From Rhodococcus jostii NBRC 16295 (lineage in GTDB: Bacteria > Actinomycetota > Actinomycetes > Mycobacteriales > Mycobacteriaceae): a stretch of DNA of 64,000 bases. Under the pieces are notes generated by a model. That model saw nothing but the letters and a program-made list of their open reading frames with translations. It made no database searches and was not told the DNA's origin. A program made the translations under genes and the position numbers. Shown one piece after another: positions 1 to 8,000 of the stretch (positions are counted from its first letter, which is position 1; each line of letters opens with the position of its first letter). Location of the stretch: NCBI RefSeq assembly GCF_001894825.1, contig NZ_BCWY01000001.1, forward strand, positions 244,681 to 308,680, read 5' to 3'.

Positions 1-2
1 CG

Positions 3-695
3 GTCCAGGAATTGATCGAAGCGTTCCGGCGCGCCGACGAGGACCCGACGATCGGCGTCGCGGTGCTGACCGGGGCGGGCGACCGCGCCTTCTGCGTCGG
101 CGCGGACCAGAAGGAACTGGTGTCGCGTCTGGACGCCCGGGGATGGCGGGCGGTGGCGCAGCAACTGCGCGATCTGTTCGCCACGATGCGCGGGATCGGC
201 ATTCCCATCATCGCCGCCGTGAACGGCTGGTGCATCGGCGGCGGTCACGAACTGCACTGCTTCGCCGACATCACCATCGCCGACGAGGGCGCCCGATTCG
301 GCCAGGTCGGGGCCAAGGTCGGTGGCGCGCCGATCTACCTCACCCGCCTGCTGCCGAAGATCGTCGGCGAGAAGAAGGCCCGCGAGATCATGATGTTGTG
401 CGAGCAGTACACCGCTCAAGAAGCCCTCCAGATGGGCCTGATCAACCGGATCGCCCCGAGCGGCACCCTCGACGACGCCGTCGAGAAGATGTGCCAGGAC
501 CTACTCGGTAAGAGCCCGACCGTCCTGCGAGTCCTCAAGACCGCGATCGGTGCCGAGAACGTGCTCGGCGACGACGTCATCCCGATGATCGTCGAAAGCC
601 TCGCCTCCTTCTTCGGCTCTGACGAACAGCGCGAGGCCACAACAGCATTCGCGGAGAAGCGCGAACCGAACTACAACAAGTTTCGGAGGGCATGA
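3..695 (+). CDS. Crotonase-family acyl-CoA hydratase/hydrolase (MenB/BadI-like), 5' partial
   Basis: The reading frame is open to the left edge, so the first 25-40 residues are missing; the TTG at 12 is internal. About 230 residues remain. The oxyanion-hole segment CIGGGHELH and the block FGQVGAKVG followed by VGEKKAREI are typical of the MenB (dihydroxynaphthoyl-CoA synthase) and BadI (2-ketocyclohexanecarboxyl-CoA hydrolase) branch of the crotonases. The C-terminus, KREPNYNKFRR, also matches that branch. Because it sits with CoA-transferase and thiolase genes, a ring-opening or C-C hydrolysing role on a cyclic 3-oxoacyl-CoA is more likely than menaquinone synthesis; this is inference. Its stop overlaps the next start (ATGA), so translation is probably coupled. 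Confidence 0.85.
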   Translation, partial: VQELIEAFRRADEDPTIGVAVLTGAGDRAFCVGADQKELVSRLDARGWRAVAQQLRDLFATMRGIGIPIIAAVNGWCIGGGHELHCFADITIADEGARFGQVGAKVGGAPIYLTRLLPKIVGEKKAREIMMLCEQYTAQEALQMGLINRIAPSGTLDDAVEKMCQDLLGKSPTVLRVLKTAIGAENVLGDDVIPMIVESLASFFGSDEQREATTAFAEKREPNYNKFRRA

Positions 696-1918
696 TGTCC
701 TATCCATCCGGTACCTACCCGGTCGCGGGGCCGCTGAACGGAATCAAGATCATCGCGTTCGAGCACGCCTGGGCGGCTCCGTACGGGACCATGATGCTCG
801 CCGATATGGGGGCGGACGTGGTCAAGGTCGAGCCCCCGGGAACCGGCGATCACGTCCGTGCATGGACGCGCAACGACCTCGACGGACTGAGCCCCCACTT
901 CCTGGCGGTGAACCGGAACAAGCGGTCCATCGTCCTCGACCTCAAGTCCCCCGAGGGACTCGCCACGGCCAAGCGGTTGATCGCCGAAGCCGATGCCGTG
1001 GTCGAGAACTTCTCGCCCGGCGTGATGCGTAAACTCGGGCTCGATTACGACACCCTGACCGAATCGCACCCCGATCTCGTGTACTGCTCGGTCAGCGGAT
1101 TCGGCGAGACCGGACCCTACAGTGACCGCCGCGCCTACGACCTGCTGATTCAGGCCGAAGGGGGGTTGCTGTCGGTGACCGGGACCGATGAGGAGTCGCC
1201 GGCCAAAGTCGGGACCGCCGTGGTCGACGTGCTCGCCGCCATGGTCGCAGCATTCTCCGTCGCCTCCGCGCTCCGGGGGAAGGAAGCCCTGGGGCAGGGC
1301 CGCTACATCGATGTCTCCATGCTCGACGTGGCCGCGTCGACCATGGCGTTCAACATCTTCAGCTACGGACTCTCCGGTGTGATGCCCAAGCCGATCGGAA
1401 CAGCGCACCCACTGCTGGCTCCCTACGAGGTCTATTCCACCGCCACAACTCCGGTCGCGATCGCCATCCTGACCGAGGCGCACTGGGCTACCTTCTGCTC
1501 CGTACTCGGACGCGAAGATCTCTGCACCCAAGCAGAGTTCGCGACAGCACCGATGCGGGTCAGCAATCGAGAACTACTCAACGAGCAACTCCGCCCGATT
1601 TTCGACAAGTGGGACGGCCCCGAGCTCGTCGATACACTCGCCGGCGCCGGCCTCGCCTGCGCCAGTGTCAACGACGTCGCCGCGATCCTCGAGCATCCTC
1701 AGCTGCACGACCGGGACTTCTTCTCCGAGTGGAATGTTCGAGGTCATGACCTCATCGCGCCCGGTGCGCCCTGGCGGATGACCGGTAACGCGAAGCAGCC
1801 CCAGGATCGGCTCCCCGCCGACAGGCCGGGGCAGCATGCCGCGGACATCCTGCGGGACTGGATCGGCGCCGACAGCGCCGAGATCGATGACCTGTCGGCC
1901 AGGGGAGCTCTGGGGTGA
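692..1918 (+). CDS. CaiB/BaiF family (class III) CoA-transferase
   Basis: A 408-residue protein of the family III CoA-transferases, which move CoA between carboxylic acids by a ping-pong mechanism through an aspartyl-CoA intermediate. The N-terminal block GIKIIAFEHAWAAPYGTMMLADMGADVVKVEPPG, read in pieces, and the later NRNKRSIVLDLK and SGFGETGPYSDRRAYDLLIQA segments are family hallmarks. The conserved aspartate lies in the YDLLIQAEGG region. Length is normal for the family. It overlaps the crotonase by four bases and is followed one base later by the next gene, so it belongs to the same operon. It probably activates the acid substrate of the pathway; the acid is unknown. Confidence 0.9.
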   Translation: MMSYPSGTYPVAGPLNGIKIIAFEHAWAAPYGTMMLADMGADVVKVEPPGTGDHVRAWTRNDLDGLSPHFLAVNRNKRSIVLDLKSPEGLATAKRLIAEADAVVENFSPGVMRKLGLDYDTLTESHPDLVYCSVSGFGETGPYSDRRAYDLLIQAEGGLLSVTGTDEESPAKVGTAVVDVLAAMVAAFSVASALRGKEALGQGRYIDVSMLDVAASTMAFNIFSYGLSGVMPKPIGTAHPLLAPYEVYSTATTPVAIAILTEAHWATFCSVLGREDLCTQAEFATAPMRVSNRELLNEQLRPIFDKWDGPELVDTLAGAGLACASVNDVAAILEHPQLHDRDFFSEWNVRGHDLIAPGAPWRMTGNAKQPQDRLPADRPGQHAADILRDWIGADSAEIDDLSARGALG

Positions 1919-1919
1919 G

Positions 1920-3287
1920 ATGGTGAAGACCGAAATCGGGATCCGCGCGGCCGCAAGCTACTTTCCTCGCTACCGGCTGACCGGAGCCGAAATAGCCAGA
2001 AGCCACAACCGTGAAGGTGGGCGCGGCGAACGCAGCCTTGCCGGGCCGGACGAAGATTCCCTCACCCTCGCGATCGAGGCGGCCCGCCGACTGCCGACCG
2101 ATGCACTGCGACAGACCAAGGCATTGGTCTTCTGCTCCACGACGGCGCCCTACCTGGTGAAGAACAACGCCAGTGCGGCGCACGCCGCACTGGGCCTCGA
2201 TCCCAATGTGCCCGCCTACGACGCCGGAGGCTCGCTTCGGTCGGTGCTCGGTGTCTTGCTGTCCGCCGAACCGGGAACACTCATCCTGGCCGGCGACATC
2301 AACACCTCCCGGCCGGGTTCACCCATCGAACTGCTGCACGGCGACGCCGGTGCCGCGTTGTTGGTTGGTGACGCCGACTCTGCGGCGGCAGTCATCACCG
2401 GCTCCGTGAGCATGACCGAGGAGATCCAAGACCATTGGCGTGACCCCAAAAAGCCCTGGATCAGTCAGTCGGAAGACCGGTTCCCGGTCTCGCGGTACCT
2501 GTCGCTGCTCTCGGATGCTCTCAAAGACTCCCAGGTCGATACCTGTGATCAGGTCGTGGTCAGCGCACCCTCGGCACGGTTAACCAAGGCGGCTGGCAAG
2601 GAACTCTCCGCCCTGGGTACCGTCCACACCCTCGACGGGGTCGGTTACGCGGGCACCGCAGATTTGCTGGTGAAGCTGTCCGATGCACTCGCCGCCGCCA
2701 GTAGCGGGCACACGCTGACCGCGGTCAGCCTGGCCGACGGCTGCGATGTACTCACGGTGCGCGTCACCGACAACGTGCACGGCGCCTTCCACCCCGGCCC
2801 AATCGACTCCGGTGTGGTCCCCAGCTATCTGGATGCCCTCACCTGGCGTGGAATCCTCGACCGGGAGCCGCCACGACGACCGGAACCGCGGACCGTCAGC
2901 GCTCCCGCCGCGATGCGCGGCGTGAAGTGGAAGTACGCGCTGCAGGGATCCACCTGCCTGGCATGCGGCAATGTGTCGACACCACCTCAACAAGTGTGTG
3001 TCCGGTGCGGCTCGACCGAGCACGGCGACCCGGTCGTGATGACGGACAAGAACGCCACCATTCGAACTTTCAGTGTGGACCGGCTGGCGTACACCCTGAA
3101 CCCGCCGATGGTCGCGGCAGTCGTCGGCTTCGACGGGGGAGGGCGGCTGGAAGTGGAGATCACCGACACCGATCCCGACTCACTGTTCGTCGGCGCGCCG
3201 GCGCGGATGACGTTTCGCCGCCGCCATTCCAGTGGTGGCGTGCACAACTACGTGTGGAAAGCAACAGCGGAGGGCGGTGCACAGTGA
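1920..3287 (+). CDS. HMG-CoA-synthase-like thiolase-fold protein fused to a DUF35 zinc-ribbon/OB-fold domain
   Basis: 455 residues from the ATG at 1920; the frame stays open further upstream but overlaps the CoA-transferase gene. Residues 1-320 resemble the KAS III/HMG-CoA synthase fold. The stretch where the catalytic cysteine should sit reads AYDAGGSLRSVLG, with no Cys. Residues 335-455 are a DUF35 module: a zinc ribbon (Cys346, 349, 360, 363) followed by an OB-fold. Fusions or complexes of this kind partner with SCP2-type thiolases in archaeal HMG-CoA synthesis and in BbsA/BbsB-like beta-oxidation steps. Here the thiolase gene follows directly with a GTGA overlap. A non-catalytic, acyl-CoA-positioning partner of that thiolase is the best inference. 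Confidence 0.8.
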   Translation: MVKTEIGIRAAASYFPRYRLTGAEIARSHNREGGRGERSLAGPDEDSLTLAIEAARRLPTDALRQTKALVFCSTTAPYLVKNNASAAHAALGLDPNVPAYDAGGSLRSVLGVLLSAEPGTLILAGDINTSRPGSPIELLHGDAGAALLVGDADSAAAVITGSVSMTEEIQDHWRDPKKPWISQSEDRFPVSRYLSLLSDALKDSQVDTCDQVVVSAPSARLTKAAGKELSALGTVHTLDGVGYAGTADLLVKLSDALAAASSGHTLTAVSLADGCDVLTVRVTDNVHGAFHPGPIDSGVVPSYLDALTWRGILDREPPRRPEPRTVSAPAAMRGVKWKYALQGSTCLACGNVSTPPQQVCVRCGSTEHGDPVVMTDKNATIRTFSVDRLAYTLNPPMVAAVVGFDGGGRLEVEITDTDPDSLFVGAPARMTFRRRHSSGGVHNYVWKATAEGGAQ

Positions 3288-4474
3288 GTAGCCATGGCAT
3301 CAGCGACAAGGTCGCCATCGTGGGAATGGGCTGCACACGATTCGGTGAACTGTGGGATCGCAGCACCTCGGATCTCCTCGTCGAAGCGGCCACCGACTGC
3401 CTGAAAAGCGCCAATGCGTCCCTGGACGACGTGGACGCATTTTGGCTCGGCACGATGGATTCGGGGTACAGCGGACTGACCTTGTCCACCGCCCTCAAGT
3501 CCCGGGGAAAACCGGTGACGCGCGTGGAGAACATGTGCGCCTCGGGGTCGGAGTCCCTGCGTGGTGCCGTCTACGCGGTGGCCTCCGGCGCCTACGACGT
3601 CGTGATGGCCACCGGAGTCGAGAAACTGAAGGACTCCGGATTCTCCGGACTGGTCCGAAACGACCCGCCGGACGACGGTACATCGGTGGAAACCACGGCG
3701 CCAGCGGCATTCTCGTACTTAGCTCCCGCGTACGAGCAGGCATACGATGTCGACCCGACGATGATGCGCAAGACGCTCAGTCATATCGCTGTGAAGAACC
3801 ACGCGAACGGCGCGTTGAATCCGCGGGCGCAGTTCCGCACTCCTGTTACGGCCGAGGCGGTCTCGCGGTCGCCGTTGGTGGCCGGATCGCTCGGGGTGCT
3901 CGACTGCTCCGGAGTTGCCGACGGTGCCGCGGCGGCTCTCGTCGTGCGGGCCGAGGACGCGTACAAGTACACCGACACTCCGATGTTCGTCAAAGCGCTG
4001 TCGGTGGTGGCAGGAAACGGATACTCCATCCTCGACGACGACGCGTCGTTCGCCTCGGTGCCGGAAGTTGTCACCTGTGCGGCCGATGCGTACCGGCAGG
4101 CCGGCATCACCGACCCACGGCGAGAAATCTCGCTCGCCGAAGTCCACGACTGCTTCACCCCGACCGAGCTCGTGCTCATGGAAGATCTCGGATTCTCCGA
4201 ACGAGGACACGGATGGCTCGACGTCCTCGACGGTGTCTTCGACGCGGACGGTGCCCTGCCGGTCAACATCGACGGAGGACTCAAGTCGTTCGGACACCCG
4301 ATCGGAGCGACGGGCCTGCGAATGATGTTCGAGTGCTGGCTGCAATTCCGCGGTGAGGCAGGACCGCGGCAACTGAAGGATCCCAAGATCGGACTCACCC
4401 ACAACCTTGGCGGACGGCCAGGCCGATGCGTCTCCTTCGTCGGCATTGTCGGCAAGGAACTGTCGGACCACTGA
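3284..4474 (+). CDS. SCP2-type thiolase (acetyl-CoA acetyltransferase family)
   Basis: 396 residues from a GTG overlapping the previous stop by four bases. The acyl-accepting cysteine is Cys85 in ENMCASGSESLRG. The CoA-binding/catalytic histidines lie in HDCFTPTE (His288) and SFGHPIGATG (His338). The C-terminal HNLGGRPGRCVSFVG replaces the second catalytic Cys motif of classical thiolases, as usual for SCP2-type enzymes. It probably performs thiolytic cleavage of a 3-oxoacyl-CoA together with the upstream DUF35 fusion protein. The start was chosen by the overlap, because the longer open frame upstream runs antiparallel in sense to the DUF35 coding frame and is not conserved-looking. Confidence 0.9.
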   Translation: MSSHGISDKVAIVGMGCTRFGELWDRSTSDLLVEAATDCLKSANASLDDVDAFWLGTMDSGYSGLTLSTALKSRGKPVTRVENMCASGSESLRGAVYAVASGAYDVVMATGVEKLKDSGFSGLVRNDPPDDGTSVETTAPAAFSYLAPAYEQAYDVDPTMMRKTLSHIAVKNHANGALNPRAQFRTPVTAEAVSRSPLVAGSLGVLDCSGVADGAAAALVVRAEDAYKYTDTPMFVKALSVVAGNGYSILDDDASFASVPEVVTCAADAYRQAGITDPRREISLAEVHDCFTPTELVLMEDLGFSERGHGWLDVLDGVFDADGALPVNIDGGLKSFGHPIGATGLRMMFECWLQFRGEAGPRQLKDPKIGLTHNLGGRPGRCVSFVGIVGKELSDH

Positions 4475-4527
4475 CGACGACGGTTACACAGACCGTCTTC
4501 ACGTTGTAATCACCGAAAGGAACGAAA

Positions 4528-5496
4528 TTGTCCATTCTCGAACCAGCCGAATTGACCCAGGACTTGGAGGGCACCTACTACAGCCCGAAGATGCAGTGGT
4601 GGTGCGCGCACGCCGACCTCGTCGACGAGGCCGGCAACGATACGGCCCTGTACTTCTGGCCGGCACTCGGGTCGCTCGACGAAGCCTGGATCTGCTCGCT
4701 GCACACCAAGGATGAGGTCATCGACCTCACGCAGCTGTACCAGCCGCTCGGCACCTTCAAGACCTCGCGGTCGGGTGTCGACGTCCAGTTCGGCAACCAG
4801 TACATCCGCGGCACCTTCCCCGAGTACGACATCTACGTCGAAGGCACCCACAACGGCGAGGAGGTGTCGCTCGAGGTCCACATGAGCGCGGAGACTCCCG
4901 CGTTCGAGGCACTGCCGAACCTGCGCGGTATCACCTGGCACTACGTTCCCCGTTTCACGGTGCAGGGAACGCTCACCCGCGGCGGGACCTCGACCAGTGT
5001 GAAGGGGGCCGGCTACCTTGAACGGCGCCGCGGGCGCTTCTGGACTCCGGGTATCAACCGCGGTCTGTGGGAGAGCATCCCCGGAGCCGGAGACTCGCCG
5101 TTCAGCATCCCGCTCTTCTACAAGGTCTGGAAGAACGACGGAAGCATCCAGCTCCAGACGCTGACGTTCACAGTCGACGGCAAGTCGATGGTGGACTTCG
5201 GTGACGTAGAGGTCGACATCCAGGAGACTGCCAAGCTCCCCGGGTTCGAGGAGATCGACCACCCGATGCGATACCGGCTCACCGCGGAGGGCGATGGCGG
5301 CAGCGCCTCCATCGATGTGGTGCGCAACCCGAACCGACTGGCTCTTCGCGACTACTTCGATGACCCGGACCCGCGGGCCAAGTGGGCCGGTCTCTACGGG
5401 GCCGGACACGCGACCGGCGTCGTGACCTACCAGGGGCAGGAACACCGCGTCGACGCGCCCACCTACGGTAGTGCGCTCTACTTCTACGAGAAGTAG
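4528..5496 (+). CDS. Lipocalin-like (AttH/CrtC-type fold) protein, putative
   Basis: 322 residues from a TTG start with GAAAGGA seven bases upstream. The protein is rich in Trp, Tyr and alternating beta-strand patterns, carries no signal peptide or membrane helix, and contains motifs such as SPKMQWWCAHADL, GITWHYVPRFTVQG and GAGYLERRRGRFW. This resembles the double-lipocalin fold of AttH and carotenoid 1,2-hydratase (CrtC), but I cannot confirm the family by eye. CrtC-type enzymes hydrate isolated double bonds, so a terpenoid hydratase or isomerase role would fit the pathway; this is speculative. It follows the thiolase by 53 bases and is closed by a hairpin at 5505. Confidence 0.6.
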   Translation: MSILEPAELTQDLEGTYYSPKMQWWCAHADLVDEAGNDTALYFWPALGSLDEAWICSLHTKDEVIDLTQLYQPLGTFKTSRSGVDVQFGNQYIRGTFPEYDIYVEGTHNGEEVSLEVHMSAETPAFEALPNLRGITWHYVPRFTVQGTLTRGGTSTSVKGAGYLERRRGRFWTPGINRGLWESIPGAGDSPFSIPLFYKVWKNDGSIQLQTLTFTVDGKSMVDFGDVEVDIQETAKLPGFEEIDHPMRYRLTAEGDGGSASIDVVRNPNRLALRDYFDDPDPRAKWAGLYGAGHATGVVTYQGQEHRVDAPTYGSALYFYEK

Positions 5497-5504
5497 TCAG
5501 AGGT

Positions 5505-5544
5505 GACCCGGCCGGGACCGAACTCGCGCGGACCCGGCCGGGTC
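5505..5544 (+). terminator. Hairpin terminator after the CoA-gene operon
   Basis: A perfect 12-bp inverted repeat (GACCCGGCCGGG at 5505-5516 and its complement at 5533-5544, 16-base loop) begins eight bases after the stop of the lipocalin-like gene. There is no T-run, so termination may be Rho-assisted. Confidence 0.6.
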
Positions 5545-5642
5545 GACTGCACTCCCCGCACACTCGAAATCCAACATTGACGGGCGGCCAGACACCCCGC
5601 GCGGAACCCGACTTGCTGGTAGGGGAATGATAAGATTTTGTC

Positions 5643-5658
5643 GAATGATGCACCTAAC
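5643..5658 (-). promoter_or_regulatory. Putative GntR-type operator, site A
   Basis: On the minus strand this reads GTTAGGTGCATCATTC, matching the RTTAGGYGCATNATTM motif found at three other promoters here. It ends 62 bases before the gntR start, which suggests autoregulation. Confidence 0.5.
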
Positions 5659-5720
5659 TCCTGTGGCTGAGAGGGTGACACCCATACTGCGCGGTCACAG
5701 GCATTGACGAAAGGTCCGGT

Positions 5721-6551
5721 GTGGCCGATATGCCTGCGCTGAGTACGAACGGGGAACGTAGCACCGCAACTCCCGTGCGGTCTTTTGCTGTCGCAAGTGA
5801 CCGCAAGTTGCCCAAGGCTGCGGCCATGTTGGCGCAGGAAATCCGCGCCAAGATCCTCGGCTACGGCCTCGAACCGGGTACGGCGCTACCGAGCGAACCC
5901 GAGCTGATCGAGCAGAGCGGTCTCGGACGAGCCTCGGTCAGAGAAGCGATCAGGCTTCTCGAAGCGCAAGGCCTCGTTGTCATCAAGCGCGGCTCTCACG
6001 GCGGCATCTTCGTCGCGCAGCCCGATCTGTCGAGTCTGAGCCACGGAATCGCGCCGGTGCTCACACTGTCGAAGGCGCCGCTGCGTGATCTGACGACCTA
6101 TCGGAAGATGGTCGAGCCGCCAGCGGCAGGCCTCGCCGCCTCCATCGCGAGCAAGGAGGACAAGTGCAGCCTGCTCAAGCTCGCCGAGCACGGCTCGATG
6201 CCGGGATACAACAATGAGGTCGCCTTCCACGAGCGTGTCGCCGAGCTGGCCGACAACCTGCTGTTGCGCGTGTTGGTCATGGTGCCGCATGACCTTCTCC
6301 GAGAACATCTTCGCAGCGAATCGATAGATGATTCGGTCGTCGACGAAGCGAATAATGCGCACATGGCTATCGCCAAAGCGATCGTGGCTGGCGATTCCGC
6401 CCGCGCTACGCGCGCGATGATGAAACACCTCGAGGCCTTCGAAGAGCGGATGGGTCGCGCCGGTCGACTCGAACGGCCGATCGTGCCTCAAGAACAATGG
6501 CTAAGGGATGTTCCCGAAGGTTTCGGGTCCGTGATGACTGGTTGGCACTGA
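5721..6551 (+). CDS. GntR family transcriptional regulator, FadR subfamily (FCD domain)
   Basis: 276 residues from a GTG with GAAAGG upstream; the ATG at 5730 is an alternative. Residues 30-95 form the winged HTH (LPSEPELIEQSGLGRASVRE is the recognition part) and the wing reads KRGSHGGIFV. Residues 115-250 form an all-helical FCD ligand-binding domain, with a metal-site-like FHERVAELADN and NNAHMAIAKAIVAGD. FCD regulators usually repress catabolic operons until an organic acid or acyl-CoA binds. A motif shared with three other promoters lies upstream, so it is the natural candidate for controlling the region between about 0 and 26 kb. Confidence 0.88.
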   Translation: MADMPALSTNGERSTATPVRSFAVASDRKLPKAAAMLAQEIRAKILGYGLEPGTALPSEPELIEQSGLGRASVREAIRLLEAQGLVVIKRGSHGGIFVAQPDLSSLSHGIAPVLTLSKAPLRDLTTYRKMVEPPAAGLAASIASKEDKCSLLKLAEHGSMPGYNNEVAFHERVAELADNLLLRVLVMVPHDLLREHLRSESIDDSVVDEANNAHMAIAKAIVAGDSARATRAMMKHLEAFEERMGRAGRLERPIVPQEQWLRDVPEGFGSVMTGWH

Positions 6552-6648
6552 CGACCACAGCAATCGGGCATGGGAGCGACGCGAACGCCGGTCGCATCCA
6601 TGCCCGTCCTGCGTTCGCACGAGCACGTGCAGTGCGAGAGCAGCAAGA

Positions 6649-7854
6649 CTAGGACGACGTGTGTTCTGATGCGACAGTGGTGCGGTCATCGCGCTTGTGC
6701 GGTGAGCCCGAGCGCAGCATGCGTCGGCCGATCATCAACACGCAGGCCGCTATCACCATCGCGCCCGCGACGAGGATCCACCCTGTTGCGAAGCCGAAGT
6801 GCATTGCGATGAACCCGAAACAGAGTGGGCCGAGGCATCCGCCCGCGTAGACACCGACCTGTACGGCACCTGTCGCGGTGGCCGGCGACGAGGGATTGAG
6901 CCGGATGATCGCGAACTGCAGTAGCCCCGGCCAGGACCAGCCCAGGCCCATGCCCAGTACGACACCCACCAGGAGGGGAACCGTACCCGGTAGGGCAAGG
7001 AGCGCAACCCCGATCGCTCCGAGGGTGAGACTTCCGGCAACATAAGCGAAGTGACCGGTCGGGCGCCGGTCGGCAAGCCACCCGTGCAGCATCCGCATGA
7101 ACAGTGCGATCACGCTGCCGAGGGTCAAGACCAGCCCGGCGGTCGAGGGAGCGATGCCACGGGACACCGAGGACGCAACGAGGAAGATGGTCATGGCGTT
7201 CGCCGCCGCGGCGGCAAGGCTCGCCGCCGCGCCGATGACAGCGAGAGCCAGCGGGGTGGCCGATCGTGCTGCTGGAAGGGGTGGACGCGCCGGCCGGCTG
7301 CCACGAGGGGTGGCGGCCAGCGCGCACAGCGCGACCGCGGCGCCGATGACAAAGGACCAACGCCATCCCAACGGCAGTGCGATGGCCGGCACCGCAACTC
7401 CGGCGAGCAGTGTCGCAATCGGAACGGACGCTTGTTTTGCGCCGAAGGACAATCCCAGGCGGTCCGCGGGCATCGACCTCGCCAGCGACGAGTTCGACGA
7501 CAGCTGGCCCACGACATTGCACCACGCGCTGGCGAGGAGAAGAACGAGCAGCGATCGGTACGACTGCGCAAGACCGGCGATCAGCAACATGAACACTGCC
7601 GCTCCGACTACTGCCGCAGTGCTCGACACGCCACTACCGAAGCGGTCGATGATTCGGCCGGCGGGCAGTGCAACAGTCGCGCTCACCGCGAAGTAGAGCG
7701 CGACCGCCAACCCGAGGCCAGCCGGATCCAGGTGCAGGTCTTCGGCAATCTGCACTGCCAGGGCGCCGGTGAGGAAAACCGGCAGCGCCGTCGAGGTGGT
7801 CACCGCGATGGCTCCGGCAGCGACCCGGAAAGTTGTCGGACCTGACGTGATCAC
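6649..7854 (-). CDS. MFS transporter
   Basis: 401 residues with about 12 predicted transmembrane segments. The loop between helices 2 and 3 reads PAGRIIDRFGSG, the MFS motif A position. GTG start with GAGGAGTG upstream on the minus strand. The short hydrophilic C-terminus is RSGSPHKRDDRTT. It is transcribed in the same direction as the CapA/ABC genes, but a 146-base gap with a 40-bp palindrome separates it from CapA. It is probably an exporter or importer of a pathway compound; the substrate cannot be told. Confidence 0.85.
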   Translation of the reverse strand: MITSGPTTFRVAAGAIAVTTSTALPVFLTGALAVQIAEDLHLDPAGLGLAVALYFAVSATVALPAGRIIDRFGSGVSSTAAVVGAAVFMLLIAGLAQSYRSLLVLLLASAWCNVVGQLSSNSSLARSMPADRLGLSFGAKQASVPIATLLAGVAVPAIALPLGWRWSFVIGAAVALCALAATPRGSRPARPPLPAARSATPLALAVIGAAASLAAAAANAMTIFLVASSVSRGIAPSTAGLVLTLGSVIALFMRMLHGWLADRRPTGHFAYVAGSLTLGAIGVALLALPGTVPLLVGVVLGMGLGWSWPGLLQFAIIRLNPSSPATATGAVQVGVYAGGCLGPLCFGFIAMHFGFATGWILVAGAMVIAACVLMIGRRMLRSGSPHKRDDRTTVASEHTSS

Positions 7855-7874
7855 TGCAGGACACTCCTCTCAGA

Positions 7875-7914
7875 CATCACCGTGCATGCGGCCGCGGCCG
7901 CATGCACGGTGATG
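7875..7914. repeat. Perfect 40-bp palindrome
   Basis: The left half, CATCACCGTGCATGCGGCCG, is followed without a spacer by its exact reverse complement. The centre is GCGGCCGCGGCCGC. It lies between the capA-like stop (8001) and the MFS start (7854). As RNA it would form a very stable hairpin, so a transcriptional barrier is possible; as DNA it could extrude a cruciform or bind a dimeric protein. Confidence 0.9.
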
Positions 7915-8000
7915 GAATGCCTCGATGAGTCGGACTCAACGAGGGCTTTGGTGCTCTCGCAGAACCGAACTGGACGCGGCGCCGGACTTTCCGTTGGCGA

